Shown in pieces: positions 11,106-23,934 of a stretch of 64,000 bases of DNA. Position 1 is the first letter of the stretch; every line of letters begins with the position of its first letter. The DNA comes from Toxotes chatareus (Eukaryota > Chordata > Actinopteri > Toxotidae): NCBI GenBank assembly GCA_016801885.1, contig CM028890.1:12454001-12518000 (forward strand), given 5' to 3'. The position numbers and the translations under genes were made by a program. The notes beneath the pieces were generated by a model that was given only the letters and a program-made list of their open reading frames with translations, was not told where the DNA came from and searched no databases.

Positions 11106-11184
11106 GTGAGGCTCACTTGTGTTTGCAATAATAAGAATTTAAGTTAAGAGTTAAGTCTCTCAACCACAACTGTCTGTCTTTCAG
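11106..11184 (+). other. Possible 79-base intron in the 3' UTR of paralogue 2
   Basis: ATG|GTGAGG at 11106 and a pyrimidine-rich TGTCTGTCTTTCAG ending at 11184 would remove 79 bases starting 20 bases after the stop. A poly(A) signal AATAAA follows at 11214-11219. Being within about 50 bases of the stop, such an intron should not trigger nonsense-mediated decay. Confidence 0.5.
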
Positions 11185-11219
11185 GGGCTGGTGTCCTGCA
11201 ACACTGAGCATTCAATAAA

Positions 11220-12613
11220 CATGTTTTACTTAGAACTTGGTCTCATTCAGGCTTCATCTGTTGTTTCCCTCTTGTGCCATGGTGGTGAACTTCTTGGCAT
11301 GCCCCAGGGATGGGTGTGTCTGTATGTATGTATACAATGGAAGGATAGGTATTTCCACATTAGGACTCTGTAAATCAAATACTACTCCAGCTGATGGGAA
11401 TTCTTAAACTCTAGTAACATCTTATATTTTCCAAGCAGGTGACTGTTCCATTGATGTTCTGCATAGATTGTGGTTGTGGTCCTCGACAAAGGGCTATTTA
11501 AATCAGTTATCTTAATTAAGTTGTTTCTGTGATCAGGACATTAAAAACCTGATAATATACATGTACTTGTGGAAAGTTGTGCACTGCATCTGGAGCAGAG
11601 AAATGGTAAATTGAAACTTTTTATATTGTGATGCAGATTGTCTCATTTTGCTTTTTTTTTTTCCAATTTTTTTTCTCATTGATTAAAATGAGAAATTCTC
11701 ATCCATGTACTCAAAACGCCTCACCTTATTGCTCCAGTGAAGCTGCCAGAGAGACCAGGCTATACCTGACGAAAGCAAATTTATGAATGTGAGTGTAGAA
11801 AACATGTTAGTTAATCTTATTTGGGCTAATTTTTTTTTTAATGCCATAAAATTGTCTTTTTCAAGTCTTTGCAGTCCCTAAAAATTTTGTTTCTAATGAT
11901 ATTGTGAGACCTACTGCTCCCATAAATGCTCATGCAGTGCACACACACCCCATTCTGTCTGTTCCTATATATTTCCACATGGCGGTATCTCCTCTGGCCA
12001 CCCCGTGACCACACACACACACACACAGATCTACACACATCACTGAAACTAATCCACACGTGACAACAGAGAGATGTGAAACGGTGGATGATCGACTGTA
12101 TCTTTTCCTTTTCATTTACTACAGCTCTTGAGTGTTAGTTGGCTAGAATTACGGAACACTGACCACAGGAACAAGAACTGTTCTGCGGAGGAGCAAGAAA
12201 TTCTGAAATCCGTCCTCGATTGGTCATCATGTAGTCTCTGTCCAGCATGGGCAAAGCAGTTGTCCTTTTATGCAACACTGACTATCTTGGTAATTGCTGC
12301 TTCTGCATTTACACTTTGAGCATCCAAAGGAGTGGTTGCATGTCTACGATGTTGGTGAGTGCTATGATTTTTACCTTTTTGATTTTAAAGGGGAAAGGAA
12401 TTTAGGATGGTAAAGAATGTCATTTATACATTTGTGGTTCAGAAAATTTGGAGTAATTTTTGTTAGTTTGTGACTTCTATTTAAATAGAAAAAAGTAAAA
12501 AGTACAGTGATGGAAAGAATAAGAACATAGTGCCTGTTTAAGAAATGCTCTAACAGTTTGATGTTTAAGCCCATGTTGCAATTTTATTAATCAGTTTATC
12601 TGCACTATCACAG
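11220..12613 (+). other. Spacer and likely 5' non-coding exon of schip1
   Basis: No coding gene is seen. A strong donor (GATGTTG|GTGAGT) puts an exon end at 12354. An acceptor (CACTATCACAG) at 12603-12613 opens the first schip1 coding exon, so a non-coding leader exon probably ends at 12354. The exon's own start could not be placed. A CA run lies near 12011-12030. Confidence 0.4.
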
Positions 12614-14666
12614 GAAAATTAAAGACACCATGGAAATGAGAAAAAGACAGTGATATTGCCAGCATCCAGGTGGTTGATTTCAGTCAGAGACCTGTCAGTC
12701 TATCTCTGGACATAGACATGTTCGCAGCCAGAGCACTTAGCCCCTCCCCCAAACGTGACATTTGCCCCACCCGCTCCGAACAGTTTGTCTTCATGGAGGA
12801 TTATGATGTGGACTTGGATGAGGAAGAGGAGGGAGAGGTATTCATGAGAAAGGCCACATCAGGCCACTGGTGGGAGGACTGTGGAGATGATGGAAACTGT
12901 GACTTACCAGACCAGAGAGAAGGAAGAGGCCGCATGGTAAACAGCCGTAGCTGGGCTGAGGAGCTCCAGGAAATCTTTGCACCACAGGCAGAAGACTGTT
13001 TCACTGGAGGACGGGCCAGACTCTCCAGCATCTCTGTGAGTGATTGGTTTCATGTCTCCCTGTTTGAAATTCCACTACATCTGTTCACCAGAAGAAAACA
13101 GAGCGAGACAAGATCAAGAAAGGGATTTAGCACAAGTCCAGGTTTCTCCAAATGACAGACTTAAGATTAAGTCATACGACTAAGTGTTATAAAAACACAA
13201 ATTATCTCAGGTCAAAACTCAACATTAAATGGAAATTAAATGTGCAAAAGTGGATGATTTTGAATATACAACATTGTGTACACAACAGCATTTACATTCC
13301 CAGTATCTGGCTTTTGTATATATGTAGATACAGTGTATGATTATAATGGCCTGAGAGAAAGGTGTTGCATGGAGAGCCTGAGGATGTTTGGCCCCTGATG
13401 CTGATGAGGGATGAAAGATGATTCAGAATGTTGTGTTACTTAATCATCCCACTGCTGCATTGTGACACAGCACTGTGGGAATTAACTGCGAGTATGTGTG
13501 CGTGTATTTAAATGTATGTGTATTTGTGTTTCTGTATGCATGTGCGGGCTTCCTTGTTTCTCTCACGGCTCATCAAGCTTGAATCTGGGATGTGGAATGG
13601 GGCTGGAGGAGATTCCTTCAGGAGACAAAACAAACAGATAATGTTTAATTAACAATCCACCATTCTGCTTTGGGCCAAGAGGCAGACGCCATGTCAGTGT
13701 TGCTAAAAAAAAAAGTGCTGACATTTATCAGAGGAGCATTCATTGATCAGCTGTGGCCTCTTTAAATGTTTTGTTTTCCAGTGGTGCAGTCTCATTTATC
13801 AGACTATGTTTAGCCTGGCCTTTTAGCCCACCATATCACTCTGCCCTTATATCTGTAAATCTATAATATCTGTCTCTTCTTATCAGGACAAATATTTCTA
13901 GCATCTGCTGTTTATCCCTTTCATTCCAATAAAGAAATATATAGATTAGTCAACCAAGAGAGAGAAAGCATGTAAGAAAGATGGAGGAACAGATAACAGA
14001 TCAGGAGAACTGTGGCAGCACTGAGCAGCTCTGTCTCTCCCCTCCTCCGTTTCCGTCTCTTCCCACTCTTTCCTCTCCTGCTCCCCCTCCTCTCTCTCTC
14101 TCTCCCCCCCCCCCCCTCCCTCCCTCCCTCCCTTTCCTCTCCTCTCCTGCACGGAGCTGCAGTATATGAGAGGGTCTCCTGGGTCTAGCTTCACTGCAGT
14201 GTAGAGAAGGGCACGGCGGCTGTTTTAGTACGATGCGCTGAAAGGATGGTGCACCAGGAGAAACACATTTACCAGGTGTGTGGATTTGTGTTTGTGTGTG
14301 GTGGCGTGTAATTCAGAGAGTGTAGCATATGTGGCATAATATTTACAGGTATACATGATAGGTATCCATCATTGGCGTGCTGCTGTGGATGAATCAGCCA
14401 TACTGGATGAGTGGATGTGTGATTGTGAAGCGAGTGGGTGTGTTCATCCATGATATTTACCTGCTTATCTCTGCTTTTTTTACATCTCTTCTGTAAAATT
14501 AGAAATAATTCCATCTTAATGTGATTGATGTCTCTATAAATCATATAACATGATTTGTTCAGTTTTTCATAAATGAAATCCTTCTACATCATTTACAACG
14601 ACCACAAGGTGCTTTTGCCATGCCACATACTTCTCCCGGAAGGGTAAAATAGGTTGTGTGTGAATC

Positions 14667-14721
<55 letters not shown>

Positions 14722-15010
14722 CTGTGTGTAGACAGTCTGCTGGTTAGGAGAGCATCCGGTTGTCTGAAGTGGATGAGCAGGAGGCAGAGCGTTGGCCGGG
14801 AGAGTGAAGGCGATCAACTGTGATTTATGCTCTTACATCACATCCTTCATTTAATGATGCGTCACAAAAAAAAGAAGGCGTGTGTGTGTGCGCGTTAGGC
14901 CAGCTTTCCAGGTTATTTTTGAGAGAGAAACCTGACACATAAGAGGAAACAGCTCTAATTTTGGCAGTGTTATTCAATGGCAGTTGGTGATGAGATGGTA
15001 TGTGTCACAG

Positions 15011-15053
<43 letters not shown>

Positions 15054-18000
15054 AGAAGGCAGCCTTAGGACATGTGGGCATTTGGCACAGTCTCATAATA
15101 TAAAAATATTTTCTCCATGGTGCCAGAACAGAAAATTATGCTGTGATGAAGCATCTCATTTGGTTTTTCTCTGCATCAAGACAAAGACTATGAGACTTGG
15201 AATCCTATGTGGCTCAGATGACCTAAAAATGTTTGTAGGTGACAAAAGGAAATGAGATCTTAGGGAAGCTACAGAGTGGAAGCTGAGGAAATTTCAGAAA
15301 AGAGGAAAGATGTAAACCGAAGAAATGAAAGAAGAGGAGGAGGAGGAGGAGGAGGAAAAGGAGGAGGAGGAGGAGGAGGAGGAGGAAAGGTGTTAAAATT
15401 AAACCAGGACAGTAAAACTTCTGGGTGCTGTGAGACACAATTCCTGGAAATAAATAGGAGGAGGAGAGGGAAAATGTCAGTCTAGTCACATATGAGAAGT
15501 TGTGAAATGCCAGTTTTTGCTTTTCTATCTTTTACATTTACTCCTCTGGGGGCTGTAGTCTGTGCTGGTGTGCGTTGGGTGAGGGGCAAGATACTTCCTG
15601 GACAGGTTCTCAGCAGGTTGTCAGCCCACAACTAACACATGGAAAGAATAAACACATTCAAATCTGCAAGTAAACACAGAGTTCCCACTTCACCTGACCC
15701 GTATGTGTTTGAACTGTGTCTCAGAGCACATGGATCTGCCAGAAGTGCTTTTCAATCAGCATACAAATGCAGTCCAGTATTCTTTGCAATGCCTGTATGA
15801 CAATAACAGCCTGGGAACGGTATATTCCTGTTTTCTGTCTATGGTTGGCTGTAAATTTTTACACAAATGTGATATTTTGGGTTAAAGTGATTATTTAGAG
15901 ACAGAATAGGAAAAGGGAGGAAGAGTGTTATGTAAGTAGTGATGTCAGCTTTAGTAGAGTAGAAGAGAAGGCACAGAACCAGCTTTTATAAATATATTAG
16001 CTATGATATGATGTATGAGTATTTAACGTATTTGTGTAGTCATAATGACTGGTATATGGGAGCCCACTGCTGGATTAACTTCATGTGTGAAAGGCAGTAA
16101 ATTGGATTGCATGACTTTGCTTCATTCTTTCCATCTACACCTTTACCTGCATAATCCATATTTTTCCCTCCTCCGTGGCTTCTTTTTCTCATTTTTTTCC
16201 CCTTTTATCTTCCTTTCAACCAGAAAGTGCTTTGGTCCCATGCAAGTATTTATAGCTCAAATTTAAATAGTAATTTACACAATCAGCTTAATAATTCTGT
16301 CCCACTTGATCAGTCAAGCAGAGATATATGTACAGCCACTGCATTTTTATTGATATTCTTTGTATTTGTGTATTTTTATGGGTTTCTGGCAGGCCCAGAG
16401 GAATGAAAGAGAGTCCATCAGGCAGAAACTTGCCCTTGGCAGTTTCTATGACGACGAGCCAGTCATCTACACCAGCTGCAGCAAGAACGGCCCGTCCTCC
16501 CGGTGGGTTTGAATCACGTGTGTGTGTACAAGTGTGTTACAGATTGATCAATGTAGCTTTTTGAAGGTTGGCACCAGTATTTTTATGTTTCAGCTGCTGT
16601 CAGCTGGCACTTTAACTCCATAGATCTTTTCCATATTTAATTCTGAGAGTAATGGCACGAAAACAGTGGTATATTCCCTTGATTCAATTAATTATTGAAT
16701 AGCAGAAAACATTATTAATCTATTTTAAAGCCCAAATATAAAACGTAATTGTAAGTTTTGTAGACTGTATATGAGTCCTTATTTAGACCATGACTGGCCT
16801 ATGCATTTAATTAAATTCTTGCTCAGTGACAAACCAATATATCAGTATCAGTCTAACCGTGCTTGTAGCAACTTTGCTGTCCAATGAAAACCATGTGTCT
16901 CCAAATTTGGTGGTGATAAATTCTTCTGATAAAGTGAAAGATTATGTGTTCATTTGTTCATTTATGTGTTCAGTGAATAGAGCAAATTATCTTATTTCTT
17001 AAATGGATTGTCACAAAGCAAAAAAAACAACAACAACAACCAAACAAGAAAAGACAATTCTTCTCAGATATTAAAAAGCTTGCATTCTGGACATAAATTT
17101 TTTTTACAGGACAGAGACATAACATTCTCCATTTACCTCAGTGGCCTGTTTTGTAGCATCTGTTATAGCTTGGTCTGCATGGCACATATCAACAGTCATT
17201 TAACAACCAGGAGGGGGAGCTGTTCAGTAGCTCACTGCGTCTATTAACTACGAACCATACCCTAAAAACCCACAAATCCAAAAGATAAAGCTGACTGGAA
17301 TGCTTTTTTGGCTCATATGTGTAAAGATCAAATGACAGTAAATGACAGAGGGTCCTTTGTGGAATCAGTGAATCATAGTGTAAAGTGCAGTGCAGCGGGA
17401 GGGGCTGAGCAAATGAGACAGATTATCATGTGCTTGTGTCTATGTTATATTTGGTAACTAACAGGGGAAGAGAGTGAGTGATTTACTTAACTGATCTTGC
17501 AAAAGAAAATGAAAGGTTTCCCGGACAGCCACCGTCTTGTTTACAGTCAGTCCAAGGGAAGTGATATTGGACTGAACAATAATTAATTTAAACTCAGCAG
17601 CAGAACAAAGAAGAATGAGAATGGAAAGAGTAGGCACAAAGGAGGTAGCACAGTGGTTAACATGTTTTGTTTTTTAAGTTGCTGAGACAGAAACTTAGCG
17701 ATGCCCCAGCTTCATAAGTCAAATTTGGAAGAAATTGTCACAGTGGGATGTAGACATTAAATGTCTGATGCCAAAATTAGATGTGTCCCACAGAAAAATA
17801 CATCATCAACTGCTACAAAAAATATCGACTGTAAAACAGATTATAACATATATATACATACATATATATATATATTTTTTTATATTTATATTTTCTTTTT
17901 CTCACTTGTAAGTCATAGTGACACAGACCAACCTATATGAAAATACAATAGAGATAATGATTAATTAACAGATTATTTTTAAAAGAATATTTTGTGTCTA

Positions 18001-19133
18001 AAAGTTTTAATTCCAAAAATGATTATAAATACAGATGGAATGTGATGTACGGATTTGATATATGAAATAAAATAAAAGCAAATCATTTTCCCATGAGATT
18101 GATATTTCAGTTTGTAACTGAGGTTTGAGACGTTCACAAACACATGTACACCAACACACACAGTGGGAGAAGTTGCATTACATCAGACACAAGTTTGTTA
18201 ACCAGAGTGACTACATCTATGACGTAGCTGCTTTCTTTTCATGACAAGTTCGACCTATAGTACACTTTCTGCCACTTTGACTTTTTCATTTGAGGGGGTG
18301 TTTATATTAAGCGATGGGGATCACCCCCTCCCAACCACAGTACTGGCTACTGTTTGAGGAAGTGCAATTGTGTCTGTGGTCCAAATGTTCCTGAAAGAAG
18401 AAGTGATGCCTGATATGAGTCCAGGGCTGTGATTAGTCTGTAAGGAGTCATGTGACCTCCAGTGGAGGTAAAAGTGCACCCTCTGGGATTTAGTTTGGGG
18501 TGGAAATTCCAACACTACCCTGTCCCTGTCCAGTTTGTGAGATGTTGTGTATGTTATTGTTCTCATCCGAGTATGGGGGAAGGTTGCTTTGGGTTTTAGG
18601 TTCTTTCGGTCAGAGTATGATGATCTGGAATTTAGTGGATTGTGTTTCGAGCTCTTGTTAAAGCTGAGGTTTTAGTGGCTTCTGTGTAACTGCTGTGGAG
18701 GACCCGATATTATGTTTGTGACTTTAATTCTGTCATTGAAGTTTTCAGTTGCTATTCTTCCCACCTGATTAGGTCATACTTTGTGATGTTACTGACATCA
18801 GTGCACTTAATGTCCAAAGTATCTGGACACTTGAACATATAATTGTTGTATGTAGCATGTCATTCCAGATCTATGGGCATTAATCTGCTACTATAACAGC
18901 CTCCACTCCTCTTGGATGGCTTTCCATAAGATTTTGGAACCTGGCTGCAGGGACGAAGAGCATTAGTGAGGTCAGGTTGGGCACTTATGTCCAGGGTACC
19001 AGTTGATGTTCAAATTTATCCTAAAGATGTTTGTGCAGGACAGTCAAATTCTTCCATAACAACTCTTAGTCCGATGATAAGTAAGTTTTGCCACTGGTCA
19101 GCAATCTTTGCCATTATTCCCATGAGCATCTTA

Positions 19134-19167
<34 letters not shown>

Positions 19168-21555
19168 ACCATTCTTTTTAGGAATATTTAAAATTCTTAG
19201 AGTGAGTATATGTCACTGTTTACCATTTCCAAAAATAAAAACAAATGCTTGAGCTTCTGCCTATTGCAGTGCAAATGAAGTGCTCTTCCTGTCTGACACT
19301 GGCCCAAAAAAATCCAGCCGAGTTCCCATGGAATCGTGCATAATGTACAGTGCAGTACAGGGAGATACAAAACTTTTTGATACTCTTTTTGCTTTTCTTT
19401 GTGGAAATTACAAAAATCAACTAAATTAAATCTGTTTCAGGATTCTACAAATGCGTAAACATTTTCTTCAAATATTTCCTGGCCTTCCCCTTTCCACTCT
19501 CCTTCTTCTTGAATATGCACAATTTTGTATAATATCTTTTAGGATCATCTTGTTGAGGATAAATATAAAGACCTAAATTTCTGCCAAGTCCTATGTGCTG
19601 TGGCTTCTTTTGTTGGAATGTTTGTTTTGTGTGTGTAAACAAACTCAGTAAAATCAATCAGTAATTTCCCATTTCTCCCTCTAGGTTTCATTATGACTAG
19701 AAGACATTTGGAGTGTGTCTGACTGAACACCACCATTTCCCCTCTCATGTTCTTCACCCTTTGTGTTTTTCTTCTCAGGCTGCAGAGTGGGGTGAACCTG
19801 CAGGTGTGTTTTGTTAATGACAGCAGCAGTGACAAGGACAGTGATGCTGAGGACAGCAGGACAGAGACCAGTCTGGACACACCGCTGTCACCTGTGGTAT
19901 GCACAGCTTAGACATCATCTCTGTGGTTTTGTGTGTGAGACGTATGTGTGTTTCTGTCTCATCCCTCTACTCTTGTTTCTCTTTGTAATAACCTCTGAGA
20001 ACCACATAAGCAGCTACATCATGACATCACTTACACTGCTTCCTCTCCAGAGCAAGCAGAGCTCTTCACTGTCGGATCGGGACACGGCAGAGGAGGACTC
20101 AGACCCGCTAGATGACTGCAGCGGGTTCTGGCGGGTGCAGCGGAGACTGCAGGAAGAGGCCCGGGTGGCGTTGGCTCTAGCTCGACCCATGGCTCGCATG
20201 CAGGTGGAGGTGGAGAGGCAAATCCAACTGCACAGACGTTCACCTGTGGCTGACTTGGTTAGTCAGTGAGAGAGAGAGACATAGATCAGGGATTTGTGTG
20301 TGTGTGTGTTTGCGGAGCTCTTTACTCCTTCTGCCATGACAAAATGCATTTTAGGAGATGATTCAGGGCAATAAAATATCCAAAAGTAAAAGCAGAATGA
20401 CTGACTGTAAGTTGCTATTACAGTAAACACAACCCAATAAATATTACACAAGGGACTTTGCATGGCCTGACTAGAAGGTCAGTCAGGGTTTAAAAGTGGA
20501 TGTGTGTGCATGACCAAGAGAAAAACCCCTAATACTGGTAAACAAAGTAGCAGAAAATTTGTCCTACTGTTAATGGATAAAGGACATTTGTAAACCCAGA
20601 TCGACAATTAGATCCAGTAGACCAATGCTGAATAACACAGTTTCAGTCCTAATTCATATTCTGGGCTGTTTGGCACATTTTAGCATGTGGTAACTTCCTG
20701 TCTCTGTGTGTGTTTTTACACATGCAGCTTCCCCATTTGCCTCACATCAGCGAGGGCTTGATGAAGAGGAATTTGAGGCGAGGGGACATGAGGGACATGA
20801 GTCTTGGACAGCTGCAAGTCATCACAAACGACTTACACTCACAGATTCAGAGTGAGTAGAACAGACACACATACATGATAGAGATACACACACATGTGAC
20901 GTGTGAGGTCATCAGATATGTCTAGCAGTATCTGATGACCACAATGATGTCTGATGTCACATGTATGTGCATCTCTCAACAACTCAACAAAACCCCCGTT
21001 CTTAGAAACACGGCACTAGTTTTAAATTATCCAGAGAAGTTTTGAAGCATTGCTACTAAAAAGTCATTCTATTGTGTCCTCATAATATCAAACTGAGTCG
21101 AGGGACTAAATGAATCAGCCTTAAAAAAAAAAAAAGAAAAACTTAAAATCTATAGTTCACCATTTTCACAAATCAAGTGAAATTCTCCTCCTCCTCCTAC
21201 CCTGCATTAGTCTTACGTGAATTGTATCTATGATCTGACACAGGTTTAAATGAGGAGCTGGTGCAGCTGCTGCTGATGAGGGATGAGCTGCATGTGGAGC
21301 AGGACGCTATGTTGGTGGACATAGAGGACCTCACCAGGTGAATCTCACCTCACTGTCTTTTCAGTGTCTTTTTAACATCTGTCAAATTCTCCCTCTCAAT
21401 TTCAAATATATTCAGAGATGAGTGGTCCGTTATAAGCTGTATTTGGATAATTACTGGACGTCCTGTGCTCACTCTACTGTACTTCTTGTCTTTGGTGTGA
21501 CAGGCACGCTCACAGCCATCACAGGCACCAGGCAGAGAAAGCTCTCTCTAAATAA
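12614..21555 (+). CDS. schip1: Schwannomin-interacting protein 1
   Basis: Coding exons are 12718-13035 (long form) or 14246-14275 (short form), then shared 16393-16502, 19779-19896, 20051-20257, 20728-20851, 21244-21337 and 21504-21555. All phases agree, giving 340 or 244 residues. Shared motifs include AQRNERESIRQKLALGSF, CFVNDSSSDKDSDAEDS, SKQSSSLSDRDTAEE, SPVADLLPHLPHIS and LNEELVQLLLMRDELH. The C-terminal part is a leucine-rich coiled coil. SCHIP1 binds schwannomin/merlin and ankyrin G and acts at the cell cortex and axon initial segment. The short-form start MVHQEKHIYQ matches the known mammalian short isoform. The long-form N-terminus is acidic (DYDVDLDEEEEGEV) and does not obviously match mammalian IQCJ-SCHIP1; no IQCJ IQ-motif exon was seen. 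il12a lies directly downstream, as in mammals. The stop codon overlaps an AATAAA at 21551. Confidence 0.93.
14028..14148 (+). repeat. Homopyrimidine tract upstream of the short schip1 first exon
   Basis: About 120 bases are almost purely C and T, including CT dinucleotides, 14 consecutive Cs and CCCT units. The tract ends just before CTGCACGGAGC and a weak TATA-like TATATGA near 14163. Such tracts are common at TATA-poor promoters and can form triplex DNA. Confidence 0.7.
14163..14275 (+). promoter_or_regulatory. Alternative first exon and promoter of the short schip1 isoform
   Basis: A TATA-like TATATGA near 14163 is followed by a leader and ATG 14246 encoding MVHQEKHIYQ, then donor CAG|GTGTGTG at 14276. 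A minimal upstream ORF (ATG CGC TGA, 14233-14241) ends four bases before the main start and may dampen or reset initiation. Confidence 0.65.
14671..15046. repeat. GT and CA microsatellites in a schip1 intron
   Basis: A GT run of about 24 units spans 14671-14719, and a CA run of about 18 units spans 15011-15046. Nothing coding lies between them. Confidence 0.9.
15331..15388 (+). repeat. GGA trinucleotide repeat
   Basis: About 19 imperfect GGA/GAA units lie in the schip1 intron. The glycine-rich open frame they create is an artefact of the repeat. Confidence 0.85.
18815..19166 (+). mobile_element. Truncated dispersed fish repeat with poly(A) run
   Basis: From about 18815 to 19080 the sequence follows a very common teleost interspersed repeat. 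Recognisable words are TGTCCAAAGTATCTGGACAC, CCTCCACTCCTCTTGGATGG, CATAAGATTTTGGAACCTGG and GAGCATTAGTGAGGTCAGG. The copy is internally shortened and diverged. It runs into an A-rich tract at 19139-19166, which may be unrelated. It lies in a schip1 intron and encodes nothing. Confidence 0.6.
20880..20976. repeat. Fold-back (inverted repeat) element in a schip1 intron
   Basis: Outer arms 20880-20900 and 20956-20976 pair over 21 bases with two mismatches. Inner arms 20907-20918 and 20929-20940 pair perfectly over 12 bases around a 10-base loop. The whole 97-base stretch can fold into one long hairpin. It lies 28 bases after the donor of the 20728-20851 exon. Confidence 0.75.
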
Positions 21556-23849
21556 AACACCCCGTCTTCACGGGTGTACGTCTGTACGTCATCCAACCTA
21601 CCGCTTCATGGACTGTCACCAGTGTTACTAGTGAAACTCCATCTGTGCTGACTGTTTCTGGAGAGTTGAATACAGCGTATAGTACACATAGTATGTTGCA
21701 CCACAGGGTGTCCGACGAAGGACAGAGGCGATCGCTGCTTTCAGTGAGGACACAGCTGAGTTTGTGCAGGCTTTTCACTTCCACTCAGCATGATTAATCA
21801 TAGCATATTTCACAGAGTTAGAGGAATCCTCTTTGACTTAATTCCCACCCTAATACTGATTTCCCTCTTCATGATTTTGCACAGTTACACTCACGTATGT
21901 TAATGCTGGCTGGGAGCGCCTGCACACCTTGTTTCTCACTTGTCTCAAGAAGAATGATGACTTTCAGGGGCCGTACCTGACTGAAATGAAGATCAGTTAA
22001 CTTAGTCTTTTGGTTTGTCTCTATAGTGATCAAGAAGATTTATCCATTCTTCTGTAGATATGCCAAATTCACACGGTTTAATTCCTTTCTTTTACTGACG
22101 GCACTTGTGTCATCACTGTTTGACACTGGAATTCACTCTTAAACATCTACTGTCTGAGCTGTTGCAACCGAAAATGATAAACACTTTGCATCTGTGCTGA
22201 TTTGTAGCTTAGTCTCACAGGTTGTCTTATTGCTTCACAGAGCTCCTGGAAAAGATCATTCAGACACAAAATTGGATTTAACAGCTTCCACCTGCTTTAA
22301 ATATGTATTAAGAGCTACACAGGACGCTGAGCTTTATTTAGACAAATTTGTATTTGTCAAAATGTGGTGATACTTGATACAATAGACAAAACGACAAGAT
22401 GAGGATTTAAAAATTATTTTGTTTAAGATAGAGGAAGCAAAAATGGAGGCATGTTGTCTACTGGGCCTCTTACTAAAAATATGCAATGTGATTTTTGTTA
22501 AGTTCAATTCACCAATGGTACAAAAAAAAAAAAGTTTAACATAAAAAATGTAAAACAGATCTATAAATAAATCACAGCCTAAACATATATCTATTTTATC
22601 TGTTTAAAATGTTTATGGACATACTGTATGTAAATGTTAAAAGATACTTTATTAAAAGGATGGACATGCCTTGTTGTCTGGCTGTGTTTAGGTGTTGTCA
22701 CTCTCAGCTTTTTCAGAATGTCATTTAACAGAAAGTTAAACTTTCTTTTTCTATTGTTTGCGCCGTTGATTAATGTACTGTATAATGATTGTAAAAAAAA
22801 AAAAAAAAAAGCCAATAATAAATGTTTCAGTGGTGTGAACTTTGTTTATATTTGGCTGGTGGTTTTCATGACATTTCATTTGCATTACGTGTTCCAATGA
22901 AATCTGCATGGGCAAATATGTAAAACTTGTTTCATCGAGTGCAGTGTGGGAAAGTGAGCATGTTCTCAATCACATATTCCGTTTTCGAGTTGTACAAACG
23001 AGTACAGTTGGGCTTCTCTGTTCATTCACACATTCGCACTGAAGTTAACACATATGTAACTGAGTTTTGTGAAGGATAACCTAAAAAAGGTCAGAGCGTG
23101 GGGACAAAAGAATGATTCTCAGTTACATTCATTGGTTGATTTAAATAAACTGCTATTACATTATCATCTTTTGTATCATTAAAAAAAGTAAATGAGCCAA
23201 AGGAAAGCAAAGGTAATGATTTGTACATTTTACACATATTGTAACTTCAATATGTGAACATATAAGAATTCATAAATAATCTCCACCTCTGAATGCTGAT
23301 CAGTTTTAAAATGAATTATAAATTATTTGGCTCTGAAAAGTATAAATGACATTTGTTTCACTGATGTGAAAAAAAAAGCATTTAAAAAATTGTTATGTAA
23401 GAAATTTATGATGAAAATCCTCATTATCTAATATAAAGTCAACTTCTACCAGATTTTTCAGATCCTTTACAAGCTGTTGCAAATAACCACGTCTTGTTTT
23501 TGTTTTTTTCCTAACTGGTATATCCTCTAAATAAAATTAATTTTGGGTTAGTGGTAACTGATACATTGGACATGTGCTGGACCAATTTTAGACATGACTA
23601 TAGACAGTTAAAAAATAATATACAACAGAATGCTTTCACTCTGCTTTTCCCCTCTTTGGAAATGACAACAATGAACAGTCATCACTGTGAAGCTCCATGG
23701 TAAGTGTAGGCCTTTTCACTCATCATTGTGTGTGTTAATTCCAGTTTCACCAAAGCATTTAGTGACTATAGGGTGGGAAAAGGAAATTACACTGCCTTGA
23801 CTCTGCACTTTCAATTTACAGTTAGGTGTCAATACACGCTCTTACATGA
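21556..23849. other. schip1 3' UTR and spacer before il12a
   Basis: Candidate schip1 poly(A) signals occur at 21551 (overlapping the stop) and near 22815. An A-run lies at 22793-22810. The open frames in this stretch are short and AT-biased. No gene, RNA or strong repeat is recognised. Confidence 0.45.
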
Positions 23850-23880
23850 GGGAAATCCCTGCATCACTTAGGGTATAAAA
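23850..23880 (+). promoter_or_regulatory. il12a core promoter: kappa-B site and TATA box
   Basis: GGGAAATCCC at 23850-23859 is a perfect palindromic NF-kappa-B consensus. TATAAAA follows at 23874-23880, 54 bases before the start codon. NF-kappa-B control is established for mammalian IL-12 genes; its use here is inferred from the motif and spacing. Confidence 0.7.
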
Positions 23881-23934
23881 CACTTGACAAAGTCTGAGTT
23901 CAGCCAGACATCTGAATCAACCGTCTTATCCAAG

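Noticed and set aside
15276..15489. Glycine-rich and leucine-rich small proteins on both strands
   Set aside because: Both are artefacts of a GGA trinucleotide repeat.
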